From the NCBI GenBank assembly GCA_036927565.1, contig JAYESD010000008.1, positions 113,940,279-114,004,278 on the forward strand: a stretch of 64,000 nucleotides of DNA. Direction: 5' to 3'. This stretch comes from Tuctoria greenei. Taxonomy: Eukaryota; Streptophyta; Magnoliopsida; Poales; Poaceae. Both the position numbers and the translations under genes were made by a program. Below the pieces are notes generated by a model, which ran no database searches, had not been told where the DNA came from, and saw only the letters and a list, made by a program, of their open reading frames with translations. Of this stretch, positions 1 through 10,723 are shown piece after piece (positions within the stretch are counted from its first letter, which is position 1; every line of letters starts with the position of its first letter).

Positions 1-442
1 GTGTGTCATTAATACAACATTAACGACACGTAATCAAGTCTTGTAACTGCCGCTTTGATTGTCCCTTGAATGTCTGTGTGGAAGGAGATCTGCCAGTGTA
101 TACATTGATGAAGGTTCGGAGGCTCTACACGTGGTAGTTCCGGAGCTTCCCTTTGCGGGGAGGTAGCTCTGGCACCACTGCGCACGTGTGAACACCGGAG
201 CTTCCCTCTGCTGGGAGTTAGGTCTGGAGTCATTATACACGTGTTGATCGCAGAGCTTTCCTGTGTTGGGAGGTTAGCTCCGGATTTACATTACACGTGT
301 CAATCTCCGGAGCAATCCATATGAGGGATGCGAGTCCGGTATAATATGACATGTGGGGCCTAAGGAGGCCTTCAATCTTGACGGTAGAACTCTTTTGCAC
401 TGCTTGCGGTATCATGGGTACCCGGTATGCAGGGTACCGACA
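1..442 (-). repeat. 3' LTR of element A, 5' half only (cut by window start)
   Basis: Bases 1-442 align almost base for base with 42524-42966, the far LTR of the same element. The LTR start (minus strand TGTCGGTACC) lies at 442; about 430 more bases should lie left of the window. The U3 part carries about four imperfect repeats of roughly 58-60 bases, each with a CACGTG/ACGTGT core and a CTCCGGAGCTTCC-like stretch (about 125-330). Confidence 0.85.
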
Positions 443-490
443 GTGGCCCCTGGGCCCACCTCTAGGAGAAATCCTTTGGGATAAGTTATT
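443..490 (-). promoter_or_regulatory. Polypurine tract and 3' internal remnant of element A
   Basis: On the minus strand a purine-rich run with GGTGGGCCCAGGGGCCAC directly precedes the LTR start TGTCGG. This is where plus-strand DNA synthesis of a gypsy element is primed. Bases 486-490 (ttatt) are the left target duplication of element 1. Confidence 0.65.
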
Positions 491-2021
491 TGAAAGTGCA
501 TCTAGGAATCCCTTGTGGGTTTTAGATGATTTATGACAAGCAAATGAGATCCTAACCTCTTTGTTGAGATGAGCACAGATTTTAAGTTGAAAATAAGCAA
601 AGCGCCAAAAAGAAGGAAGAATGAGGAGCAATGTGGAGAAGAGCTCAAGGAACAAGATTAGTAGATCATTGTGTGTGGAGTGTGTTAAGGAAACACACCC
701 CAAGAGCTCAATCACAAATAAACACACACATTGCACAAACTTATACAGGACCAGACTAGTCCGATATCATTTCTGCACATGATCGGACAAGTCCGATATC
801 CATCGGACTAGTTCGATATCTCTCTGACTAGAATCGGACTAGTCCTCCCCAGTGCGGACTGGTCCTCAAAACACTTCACAAGTCACATAAAATCGGACAA
901 GTCAAGATCACACACCGGACTAGTCTGATATCTTTCTGATGTCAATCGGACAAGTCCGATATTAGCACGGACTAGTTCAAAAAACTCTCTAACCTAAATC
1001 GGACAAGTCCTCAAAGTGCGGACTTGTCCTCATAACCACTTAGGGTTTCACTATCCGGACAAGTCTATCGGACTAGTCCGAAGATTTCCAGAAGTGAAAT
1101 CGGACAAGTCCGCTCCTAGCCGGACTAGTCCGATATTTTGGGACACTTAGGATTTTCTACACACAGCACACCGGACTAGTCCGGTGTCCACCACGGACTA
1201 GTCCAATCTTTCTAAACCCTAACGGTTACTTTTAGAAACCCCATATAAATAGAGGTGCACGGCCCAACTTTAATATCTCTCAAACCCTAGCGTCGTCACA
1301 CCTCCCAAGAGCCTCAAAAACACATCTCTCCATGAAATTAAGTGCAACAAAGATCAATCCTTTGAGGATACACTTTAGATCATTGGAGAGACACGTTCAA
1401 CACTCATTGAGCTCTTGGTTTGACTCTCTAACACACTCCTGTGATTTTCATTGTAATCTTTTAAGTGTGTTCTTGGTGGATTTGTCATTGTAATCTAGGG
1501 GAGCCCTCAACGTGTGAGAAGGCCCCTTGAATTCGGTTATTCACCCCTTTGTGATAAGTGGAAGAGGATTGGCCTTCGTGGCGATCCGACGAGGGTAGGG
1601 TTGGAGAAGACCCGGTCCTTTTGTGGACTCCTCAACGTGGATGTAGGTTGCCTCTGTGGGAGTCGAACTACGGGATAAATCACTTGTGTATTGCTTTGTG
1701 TTCATCGTTCTTATTCATCATAACAACCTAGAGTTTGAATCAATATTGCTTACTTTACATTGAATCATTAAGTATAAGATTGAATTGTGATATATCCTAG
1801 TACATCATCCTGCAACACTTAAATTAATTGTATATTTCGGCTGCATACATCGTAGAATCAAATTAATCGATCAAACTTAATCAACCTAGTTGGTACCCAC
1901 CGACTAGTCCGCACTTTACCGAACTAGTCCGATATCTCAAGTTTTGATCTGGTGGTTAAGTGTTGCAGGTTCTGACAAATTTCAAAAAGGCCTATTCACC
2001 CCCCCCTCTAGGCCACATTCA
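491..2021 (+). repeat. 5' LTR of copia element 1
   Basis: 1531 bases, TGAAAG...TTCA. A TATA box (TATAAATA) lies at 1244-1251 and probably drives genomic RNA. Upstream, 752-1205 holds about 17 short inverted repeats of the form CGGACTAGTCCG or CGGACAAGTCCG with variants, and two more at about 1903-1935. Positions 1500-1700 resemble the other copy closely, with little structure beyond that. Confidence 0.9.
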
Positions 2022-2023
2022 AT

Positions 2024-2035
2024 TGGTATCAGAGC
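2024..2035 (+). promoter_or_regulatory. Primer binding site of element 1
   Basis: TGGTATCAGAGC starts 2 bases after the LTR and is the standard plant copia complement to the 3' end of initiator Met-tRNA; it primes minus-strand synthesis. Confidence 0.92.
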
Positions 2036-2074
2036 AGATTCTTCAAGAAAGAGACTAATCGCTCGAAGAAGATC

Positions 2075-4487
2075 ATGTCGGACATGAAGGACATCCACAA
2101 GAGCAACAACCAAGAAAAGATTGATGATGACAAGAACCTAAAGGTGGAGAAGCTCCTCGAAGCCATTTAAGACTTCGAGGACGACGATGAGGAGACACTA
2201 GAACTAAAGGCGCTCCTAAGAAAGAAGACACTTTCCAAAGGGAAAGTGAAGATTGAAGAAAAGAAGAAGGGGAGTAGTCACACCGACTACTCCCGATATC
2301 CTTTCAACTATGATCGTCTCAATTCCAACAATAATCATTATTTGTCTATCCCACTTGGAAAAGCCCCACAATTTGATGGAAGTGATTACTCAATGTGGAG
2401 GCAAAATATGAAAATGCATCTAATCTCTCTTAATCCAAGTCTATGGCATATTGTGTGCACAGGAATAGATATCCCGGACGACGAAGAAGAACTCACACCA
2501 AGCCAAGAGCAGGCAATTCACCAAAATGCTCAAGCCGCGGTAGTAATTACCTCTTCGCTCAGTCGGGACGAGTTCACCAAGGTGGATGGACTCGAGATTT
2601 CTAAGGAGATATGAGACACACTGCAAACTGCACATGAAGGTGACCGACATGTGCGTGAAGCAAAAATTGAAATGATTGAAGACGAATTAGGAAGATTCGC
2701 AATCGAAGAAGACGAGTCACCTCAAGATATGTACAACTGATTAAAGACACTCGTCAACAAGGTTCGATCATACAGAAGCAAGAAGTGGAATGACCACGAG
2801 GTGGTGAAGCTCATCCTTAGAGCTTTCATGCCTCACAACGTCACCTTATGCTCAATGATTAGAGAAAGCCCCGGATACAAGAAAATGACTCCGGATGAAT
2901 TACTTGAAAAAATCATCAATTTCGAGATGATGGAAAAACAAGCAAAGCATGTCAAAGAAATTGTCGACCCCACCTCAGCAAAGAAGAAAGGGGTTGCTTT
3001 GAAGTCCACCCTCAAGCCCCTATCTAAAGAAGCTCGAGAAACTCAGCTAGAAGAAGACGGTGATGATGAGAGCAGGGAATTAGATGAAGAAGACATGATA
3101 CTGTTCATGAAGAAATTCAAGAGAATAATGAAGAAGAGACAAGGTGCTAAATCAAGCGAAGGAAAGTACAAGGAAAGAACAAAGCCAAAGTTGAGGCGGG
3201 CTGCTATAATTATGGTGAGTATAACCACTTTATAGTTGATTGTCCATATGAAGAGAACAAGAAGAAGACCAAAGAAGCCAAGCCTCAACCCAAGAAATTA
3301 TTCAAGAAGAAGAAACAAGCCGAACAAGCTCACATAGGGAAAGAGTGGGACTCAAATGATGAGTCCTCATCATCCGAAGAAGAAGAGATGGCTAGCATAG
3401 CCGTCGAGAAGACATCAAAGAAGTCTACTCTCTTCCCTACACTCGGCGCATGGAAGGGAAATGACACTTACCTCATGGAAAAGGAAGGTAAACGCAAGGT
3501 AAACACCAAACCCCCTTCCGTGCATTCCTGTTCTAGCGATGATGAAATCAATAGTGATAATGAGGACATGCTTATTGGATTAGATAGGAAAAATGTCACA
3601 AAAATGAAATTTTTACTTGATCAACTTGTTGAGAAGGAGAGGTTGATACATCGTCAAGAGGACATGATTATCTCCCAAAAGGAGGAACATGTCAAACTTG
3701 ACAAACTTCTAGAGCTTGAAAAGGAGCGAAGAAAGTCACTAGAAGTTGAGTTAGCTTCAAGCAAGGAAGCTTGCTTGGAGTTAAACGACTCAAATGCTGC
3801 AATCAAGGAAGAACTTGCCAACCTAATCAAGGTTAACAAGATCCTTGAAGTGCAAGTTGAGTCACTCAAGCAAGATGACCCTTCATCCTCCTCAAGTTCA
3901 CCTTCTAAGTCCATTAAAACTGAAGTTGCTTCTACTTGTACATGTAATAAAGTTGACACCAGTTTGAAAGACAAGCCAACCTCTACAAAGAATAAGCATC
4001 TTGCCCAAAGTGGCATATTTGACAAGGAGAAGATCAAATATGCACGTAGTGCATACTTGGTCACAAGACCTCCAAATGTCAAATATGGCATTGATTACTC
4101 TCATGGTGAAAAGCAACAAGCTAGAAGCCATAAGAATAACAGGGATAGCAATGTCTTTGTAAAGGGAGGAACCTTCCAAACTGGAAAATCAAAAATTAAT
4201 AAGTACAAAACGCATGACCGCGGACTAGTCCAGTGAGGGTCCGGACAAGTCCGGTACTCCGGACAAGTCCAGCCTCCCAGACTAGTCCTATATATAAACA
4301 ACAAAATTTACATTTCAGTACTTTTGATGCATCGTATGTCCTAATGAGAAATAATTTTGGAAAGGTTTATGCTCATTATGTTGGGCCACGCCATGAGAAC
4401 ACCAAGTCTCATGTGTGGGTGCCCAAATCTCTTGTGACTAACCTCCGAGGACCCAAGCAAGCTTGGGTACCTAAAACCAAGGCATAA
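2075..4487 (+). pseudogene. gag of copia element 1, broken
   Basis: Encodes the capsid/nucleocapsid polyprotein. ATG at 2075 opens the frame that continues through the Gag core (2246-2614; FDGSDYSMW, MHLISLNPSLW) and a UBN2-like segment to 3235. In-frame stops lie at 2168 (TAA), 2612 (TGA, from a Trp codon) and 2738 (TGA), and the frame shifts near 3205. The zinc knuckle near 3202-3244 is degenerate: the second Cys is Tyr. A coiled-coil rich C-terminal part (3388-4236) follows. A cluster of LTR-type palindromes interrupts the coding region at about 4218-4292, absent from the matching place in element 2. The last part (4305-4487) ends with VWVPK and AWVPK repeats typical of this gag end. Confidence 0.85.
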
Positions 4488-7400
4488 ATTGTTTTTGCAG
4501 GCCCATTCCTCCGGTGGATCTAAATGGGTGTTAGACAGTGGCTGCACCAACCATATGACCAGAGAAAGAAGAATGTTCGTTGAAATATGAAGAGAATGAG
4601 GATCCAAATGAGGGCATCTATTTTGGAGATAATAGTCAAGGGAAGGTGCTCGGTATCGGTAAAATTGCCATATCATCAAAACACACACTTTCTCATGTAT
4701 TACATGTTGATTCCTTTGATTATAACCCGATGTCCATATCTCAATTATGTGACAAAGGTTATAATTGCTTGTTCACTAATGAGGGTGTGACCGTTTCTAG
4801 GAGGAGTGATGGTTCCATTGCATTCAAGGGTATGTTAAAGGGAAAGCTCTATCTTGTGACTTCAACAAGGATAAAGCTAAACTTGACACATGCTTGATTG
4901 CAAAGACCAACATGGGTTGGCTGTGGCATAGACGGCTAGCGCATGTTGGTATGAGGAACCTTCAAAAACTCCTCAAGGGCGATCACATCTGAGGTTTGAA
5001 GGATGTTGTTTTTGAGAAAGATAGGCCTTGTAGCGCGTACCAAGCCGGGAAGCAAGTTGGAGCACCTCAGCCCGCCAAGAACGTCATGACTACAACAAGA
5101 CCACTCGAGCTACTTCACATGGACTTATTTGGTCCAATTGCCTACATAAGCATCGGCGGTAACAAATATGGTTTAGTAGTTGTTGATGATTTTTCTCGCT
5201 TCACTTGGGTTTTCTTTTTGCATGATAAGTCAGAAACACAAGGAATACTCAAGAAGTTCTTCAAGCGAGCTCAAAATGAATTCTCATTGACAATCAAGAA
5301 CATTCGAAGCGACAACGGCACGGAGTTCAAGAACACACAAGTGGAGGAGTACCTAGATGAAGAAGGCATAAAGCACGAGTTTTCAGCTCCGTACTCCCCA
5401 CAACAAAACGGAGTTGCCAAAAGAAAGAACCGAACACTCACAGAGATGGCAGGAACAATGCTCGATTAGTACAAGACCTCGGATCGATTTTGGGCGGAAG
5501 CGATTAACACCGCTTTCCACGCCATAAATCGACTTTATCTTCATCGGCTACTCAAGAAGACATCATGAGCTACTTACCGGTATCAAGCCTAATATTTCAC
5601 ATTTTTGAGTTTTTGGTTCTCCATGTTATATTTTAAACAAGAAGCCTAGGACTTCAAAGTTCGCTTCGAAGTCCGACGAAGGTTTCTTGCTTGGTTATGA
5701 TTCGAACACTTACGCCTATCGTGTCTTCAACAAGACCTCCAGACTTGTTGAAGTAGCACGTGACGTAGTGTTTGATGAAACTAATGGCTCCCAAAAGGAG
5801 CAAGTTGATCCATGTGTGCTAGATAAAGAATAAGCTCCTTGCCAAACATTGAAAAGAATGGCCTTAGGTGAAGTTCGACCACAAGAGTCACCTCTACACG
5901 TGCATGAGGAAGATGAACCACAAGAGGAGGTTAACGATCAAGGGGGAGCTTCCACACAAGATCAACCACAAGAATACGAAGATGGTCAACAAATCAACGA
6001 GGACAACCACTTAGGGGGAGAAGAAGATGATCGTGAAGATACAACACTTCAAGTGCCACACCCAAGAGTACACTAATACGTCCAAAGGGATCACCCCATC
6101 GACAATATCATCGTTGACATCCAAAAGGGAGTAACCACTAGATCTCGCATACCTAACTTTTGTGAGCACTATTCATTTGTATCCTTTTTGGAACCACGCA
6201 GGGTTGAGGATGCATTGAAGGATCCAGACTGGGTGGTGGCAATGCAAGAAGAATTGAACAATTTCAAGAGAAACGAGGTGTGAGAACTAGTCGAAAGACC
6301 CAAATCCAACGTCGTCGGCACCAAATGGGTCTTCCGCAACAAACAAGATGAACACGGGGTGGTTACAAGGAACAAGGCACGACTTGTGGCCAAAGGGTAT
6401 TCACAAGTCGAAGGTTTGGATTTCGATGAGACCTTTGCTCCCATAGCTAGACTTGAATCCATTAGAATATTACTTGCATATGCTACTCACCATGATTTCA
6501 AGCTCTATCAAATGGATGTGAAAAGCGTCTTCCTCAACGGACCAATCAAGGAGGAGGTGTATGTGGAGCAACCCCCCGGGTTTGAAGACGAAGAGTTCCC
6601 CGACCACGTGTTTAAATTGTGTAAGGCTCTCTATGGCCTCAAACAAGCTCCTAGAGCTTGGTATGAGTGTCTTAGAGAGTTCTTAATTGAAAATGGCTTT
6701 AAGATTGGCAAAGTAGATTATACACTGTTTACAAAGAATTTTGACAATGATCTTTTTGTTTGTCAAATCTATGTGGATGATATAATCTTTGGTTCAACTA
6801 ACCCATCTTTTTATGAGGAATTTAGTAAAATTATGACAGATAGGCTTGAGATGTCCATGACGGGAGAGCTAAAGTACTTCTTGGGATTCCAAGTGCGGCA
6901 ACAAAAGGAAGGGACGTTCATAAGCCAAACCAAGTACACACAAGACATACTCAAGAAGTTTGGAATGGACTAGGCGGAGCCTATAAAGACTCCCATGGCA
7001 ACAAATGACCAATTGGATCTCAATGAAGATGGACCTAGCGTCGACCAAAAGGTATATCGCTCCATGATTGGATCTCTACTCTATTTATGTGCATCTAGGC
7101 CACACATTATGTTGAGTGTATGTTTGTGTGCAAGATTTCAAGCCAATCCTAAGGAGTGTCACTTGACAGCCATAAAAAGGATCTTGAGATATTTAGTTCT
7201 TACACCAAATCTTGGTCTTTGGTATCCAAAAGGATCCAAATTCAATCTCATTGGTTACTCCGATGCAGATTATGCCGGATGCAAAGTAGATAGAAAAAGT
7301 ACCTCCGACACATGTCAATTCCTAGGTAGATCTCTAGTTTCTTGGTCCTCCAAGAAACAAAATTCCATTGCCTTATCCACGGCCGAAGCGGAGTATGTTG

Positions 7401-7762
7401 CAGCCGGGAGTTGTTGTGCACAACTCCTTTGGATGCGACAAACTCTAAGGGATTACGGTTACAATATGAATCATATTCCACTCCTTTGTGACAATGAGAG
7501 TGCCATTAAAATTGCCCATAATCCCGTTGAGCACTCTAGAACCAAACACATAGACATAAGGCATCACTTCTTGAGAGACCACTCCATGAAAGGACATATA
7601 GCCATTTCCCATGTCAACACACAAAAGCAGTTGGCCGACATATTCACCAAGCCACTTGATGAAAAGCGCTTTTGTGAACTCCGAAATGAACTAAATATCC
7701 TTGATGCTCGGAGTGTGGCTTCAAATGTTGCATACCTGTATGAATTCTTCAAAATATGTTGA
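4488..7762 (+). pseudogene. pol of copia element 1 (protease, integrase, RT, RNase H), broken
   Basis: Order as in Ty1/copia. Protease: WVLDSGCTNHMT with active-site DSG at 4534-4542. GAG-pre-integrase: HRRLAHVGMRNL near 4927. Integrase 5100-5469: first Asp in LHMDLFGP, second in SDNGTEF, but the third catalytic residue (35 residues after the second Asp) is Lys instead of Glu (codon 5419-5421). RT 6359-6973 has DVKSVFLNG and an intact YVDD near 6770. RNase H 6995-7762 has GYSDADYAGC and STAEAEYVA. Stops at 4989, 5467, 5567, 6074, 6282 and 6971 and several frame changes make it nonfunctional. Confidence 0.88.
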
Positions 7763-8709
7763 TTGGATTGTGAAAATCATCTCTCTCATTTTTCTTCAAA
7801 AAACTATGTCAATTACTAGATCTTGGTGAATTATGGTCATTGCTTGATTGTTGTATGCTTACTGATCATATTCATCAAGATTATTTGATTTGATTTGCCT
7901 CCCTATTTTCTAAATGTGTACCATCAAATATATATGAATGGGCTAAAAATTCTTCCCTGGTGACCACGGACTAGTCCGTGGTTACCCGAACTAGTCCGCC
8001 CATGCAGACTAGTCCGCAGAGTGTCGGTTAGGCCGCACTAGTCCGGTAGACCACAGACTAGTCCGATATAGCCTCTGGAAAAGTTCGGACTAGTCCGGTC
8101 ATTTCCGGACTTGTCCAATTTTTCATGTCCATAACCCTAGCCGCCGCCAAACCCTAATCCCCTCACCTCCACTCTTGCCTCAAGCGTTCTCTCTCTCAAA
8201 CTCGAGCTCCCAAGGCGATTTTGCATCCCCTCCACCAAAAAGCTCCGCATTTGGGTGGAAATCAAGCTTCCTCCCTTAAAGATTGAAGTTCTCGGACTTG
8301 TTCGGCCTTCAACACCTCCTTCTTCGAGAATCAATCAATTTCTTTGGTAATTTTCACCCAAACACTAGAAATCTCAATTTTCTTCATTGTTGGTCGAATA
8401 GCCTAGCATCTTTCACTATATACATGCCTTCTTGATGTACTAAGTTTATGCTAAGCTAGCTGTGCATTAGGAATCAACATTTGTCCAGTTGCTTAGGTTT
8501 TTGAGGATGAATACCGGACTAGTCCGGTCCATGCACGGACAAGTCCGATCACCCTGGACTAGTCTGTGCCTGTACACCGGACAAGTCCGATTTTTCTGAA
8601 CTCAAAACCTAGCCTGTCAATTCCTCAATGCAATGTCTTGTTATTCTTTCTCACCCATGATTTGAATCATCAATACTCATTCATGCCTTACACAATTCAT
8701 TCTCAAGAC
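7763..8709 (+). other. pol-ORF3 spacer of element 1 with palindrome clusters
   Basis: Noncoding stretch. Two groups of CGGACTAGTCCG-type short inverted repeats lie at about 7965-8130 and 8515-8595, the same motif that fills the LTRs. The part between (8130-8500) is C/T-rich, like a leader; it could hold a splice or promoter signal for ORF3, but none can be shown. Confidence 0.6.
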
Positions 8710-10263
8710 ATGTCGAGCACAAATGATGAGATTTCCGATTTCGAGGCCGAGATGGACCACGAGGTGGCACCTCGGTCCTCGACAAGTCTTGGCAAGAAAC
8801 GCCAAGAGCGACCTTCCGAGCCAACTCCATCTCCTCCTCAGGCTCGGAGGAAGGTGCTTGCCAAGAAGCCAGCCTCCAAGGCAACTGGAGCAACAAGTGG
8901 CCCTCGCCAATCTAAGGGCAAGGGCAAGGGAATAGCAACGGGCCCGGTTGGCCCCCTGAGGCTGCATGCTCCAAGGGAAGAGGTCAGGGACCCCAATGAA
9001 GACAGATTCAATGGAAAGGGCAGTGACTCGGCGGCAAAGTTCAAAAGCATTGATTGATATGGCCGTCCGAAGCAAGCTGCCGATGGCAGATTTTGGAGCA
9101 ACTTCCATGCAGATTTCTACAAATCTGTGTACCTCCCAATGAAGACACCGATAGTGCGCGGTCAATGGATTGATTGGGCACATTTTGAGAAAAAGGGCTG
9201 CTCCTCGTTCATTGAAGTGGTGGAAGAAATTGAGAGGCATGGACTGAAGGACCTTTTTGCCTTCGGAAACAATTGGAATGATGAGGTCATAGCGCAATTC
9301 TTTGCGACATGCCACTTCTCAAGTGAAGATGAAGAGAGTGTTACTTGGATGAGTCACGGATCCAAGTACAGTATAACTCAAGAAGATTTTGCAAGCCTGC
9401 TCCACCTTGACACCTCAAGACCTGACTGCTTGATCATCCACAACATAGGTGTCATTGAGAAAGATAGGATGAAGTTCTTGTATGAGCCAAACTCAAAGTT
9501 CAACCCTCCTTCCACAAAGAACATGAAGCCTTTCTTTGTCCTTCTGAACAGAGTCTTGAGGAAGACGATTGCTCCCAAGGATGGAGATGCTGGGAGTGTG
9601 CAGGGTTATCTTTGGACCCTGATGAGAGTGATAAGCAAGGATCGTCAGTTTGATGTGGCTGACTACATTTGGAATGACATGGTGAACATTTCCTGCACAC
9701 CCAATAGGTCTTATGGCTATGCTCCATATCTGATGTTTGTGATTGAGAAGGTCACCGGGATTGAATTTGTCAAAGATGTGGAGCACCTCCCTTTGAGGCC
9801 TCAGATGCCTCAAAAGCCAAGTATACAGGCTGCTCCCTCGCCGGCCTCCAGTCCTGAGGCTCCGACAAGAAGAAGTGAAGATGCCAGGGCTGCCCCATCC
9901 ACTAGGGCAGCTCCTTAATAAGGATCTACAAGTGGCATCTTCAAGTACTTGACTGCTATCTTCGCCTCCTGCAGAAAGGCTGAAGTGAAGGCCCATAAGC
10001 TTAACAAGATAAGAAAGGAAGACATGAAGTATGTGAAGGCAAATGTGAAGCAGATTTGCCAGAAGTCGGAGATCGACCCCATTGGATCTCCAGTGATTTC
10101 TGAGGACTCCAACCCTGACATCAGCGAGCTCGGGCCCTTAACCCCCTCCGAGCTTGCCTACTTTGGCATTGGGGGCTCGAGTGGCTCCGCACCTCCTCCT
10201 CATCATCATCATCAGCCCGAAGATGACAATGAAGACGATGAGAGGACCGACAGCGAGGAGTGA
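8710..10263 (+). pseudogene. ORF3 of copia element 1, helical plant transposon domain, two stops
   Basis: One continuous frame of 518 codons from ATG 8710, broken only by TGA at 9055 and TAA at 9916. Parts: acidic start (MSSTNDEISDFEAEMD), Lys/Pro-rich basic linker to about 8990, a mostly helical core about 9060-9790 (RFWSNFHADFYKSVY, QWIDW, PNRSYGYAPYL), a Pro/Ala stretch, a short motif FKYLTAIFASCRK at 9940-9978, and an acidic tail with four His. No signal peptide or membrane segment is visible, so it does not look like an envelope protein. The core resembles, from memory, the Pfam 'putative plant transposon protein' domain. Homologous ORFs sit at the same place in elements 2 and 3. Function unknown. 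Confidence 0.75.
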
Positions 10264-10723
10264 AGACTTTAGGTCCCTCCTCTCCTTCTTTTTGGTGTCT
10301 TGATGCCAAAGGGGGAGAGATTGAGGGGGAGTCTTAGTATTAGTCGTAGGATGCGAGGAGAGAGCTCTCTTTTATGCTTTTTGACTATTTTGTGGGTTGT
10401 AAAGCTTTTACTATGTTCTTATGATGATTATGGTCCTGTGATGCATTATTTTGATCTACTTGAGAAGTAATTGTTGAAAATTGTGTTGTTGCTCCTAGAA
10501 TGACATATATGATTGGCTTTGGTTGATTAATGTCAATTATGTCATTCTCATTATTTCAATGTACTTAGTCATGCATCCCACCATAAAGAATTCACATATG
10601 GATTATGTTTTCATTGCTTGATGTATTTTAGACTCATATGTGCATACTTTGTGAAAATCTCAATTTTTATCATATTTTGTGAGATCTCAATTGGTTGTCA
10701 TCAATCACCAAAAAGGGGGAGAT
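10264..10723 (+). promoter_or_regulatory. ORF3-to-LTR region of element 1: conserved block, then polypurine tract
   Basis: At 10288-10320, 25 bases after the ORF3 stop, lies a block (TTTTTGGTGTCTTGATG, then CCAAAGGGGGAGAGA) that is almost identical in elements 2 and 3. 10321-10690 is AT-rich with nothing recognised. The 3' polypurine tract AAAAAGGGGGAGAT is at 10710-10723, directly before the LTR, and sits in the loop of an inverted repeat with arms 10695-10713 and 10753-10772. Confidence 0.7.

Noticed and set aside
233..736. Minus-strand open frame over an LTR edge
   Set aside because: It crosses the boundary of two elements (LTR of A and LTR of element 1) and has no recognisable domain.
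752..1205. Repeated 12-base palindromes as a possible CRISPR array
   Set aside because: Spacing is irregular, units vary, there are no cas genes and the host is a plant; they lie in LTRs.
752..1205. SpeI-like ACTAGT sites as cloning or assembly artefacts
   Set aside because: The units vary in centre and arms, occur in both LTR copies and keep element-specific positions.
2024..2035. tRNA gene signal at the Met-tRNA-like sequence
   Set aside because: Only the 3'-end complement is present; it is a primer binding site next to an LTR.
8566..8709. Upstream extension of ORF3 in element 1
   Set aside because: It reads through the palindrome cluster; the ATG at 8710 with an acidic start like that of element 2 is a better start.
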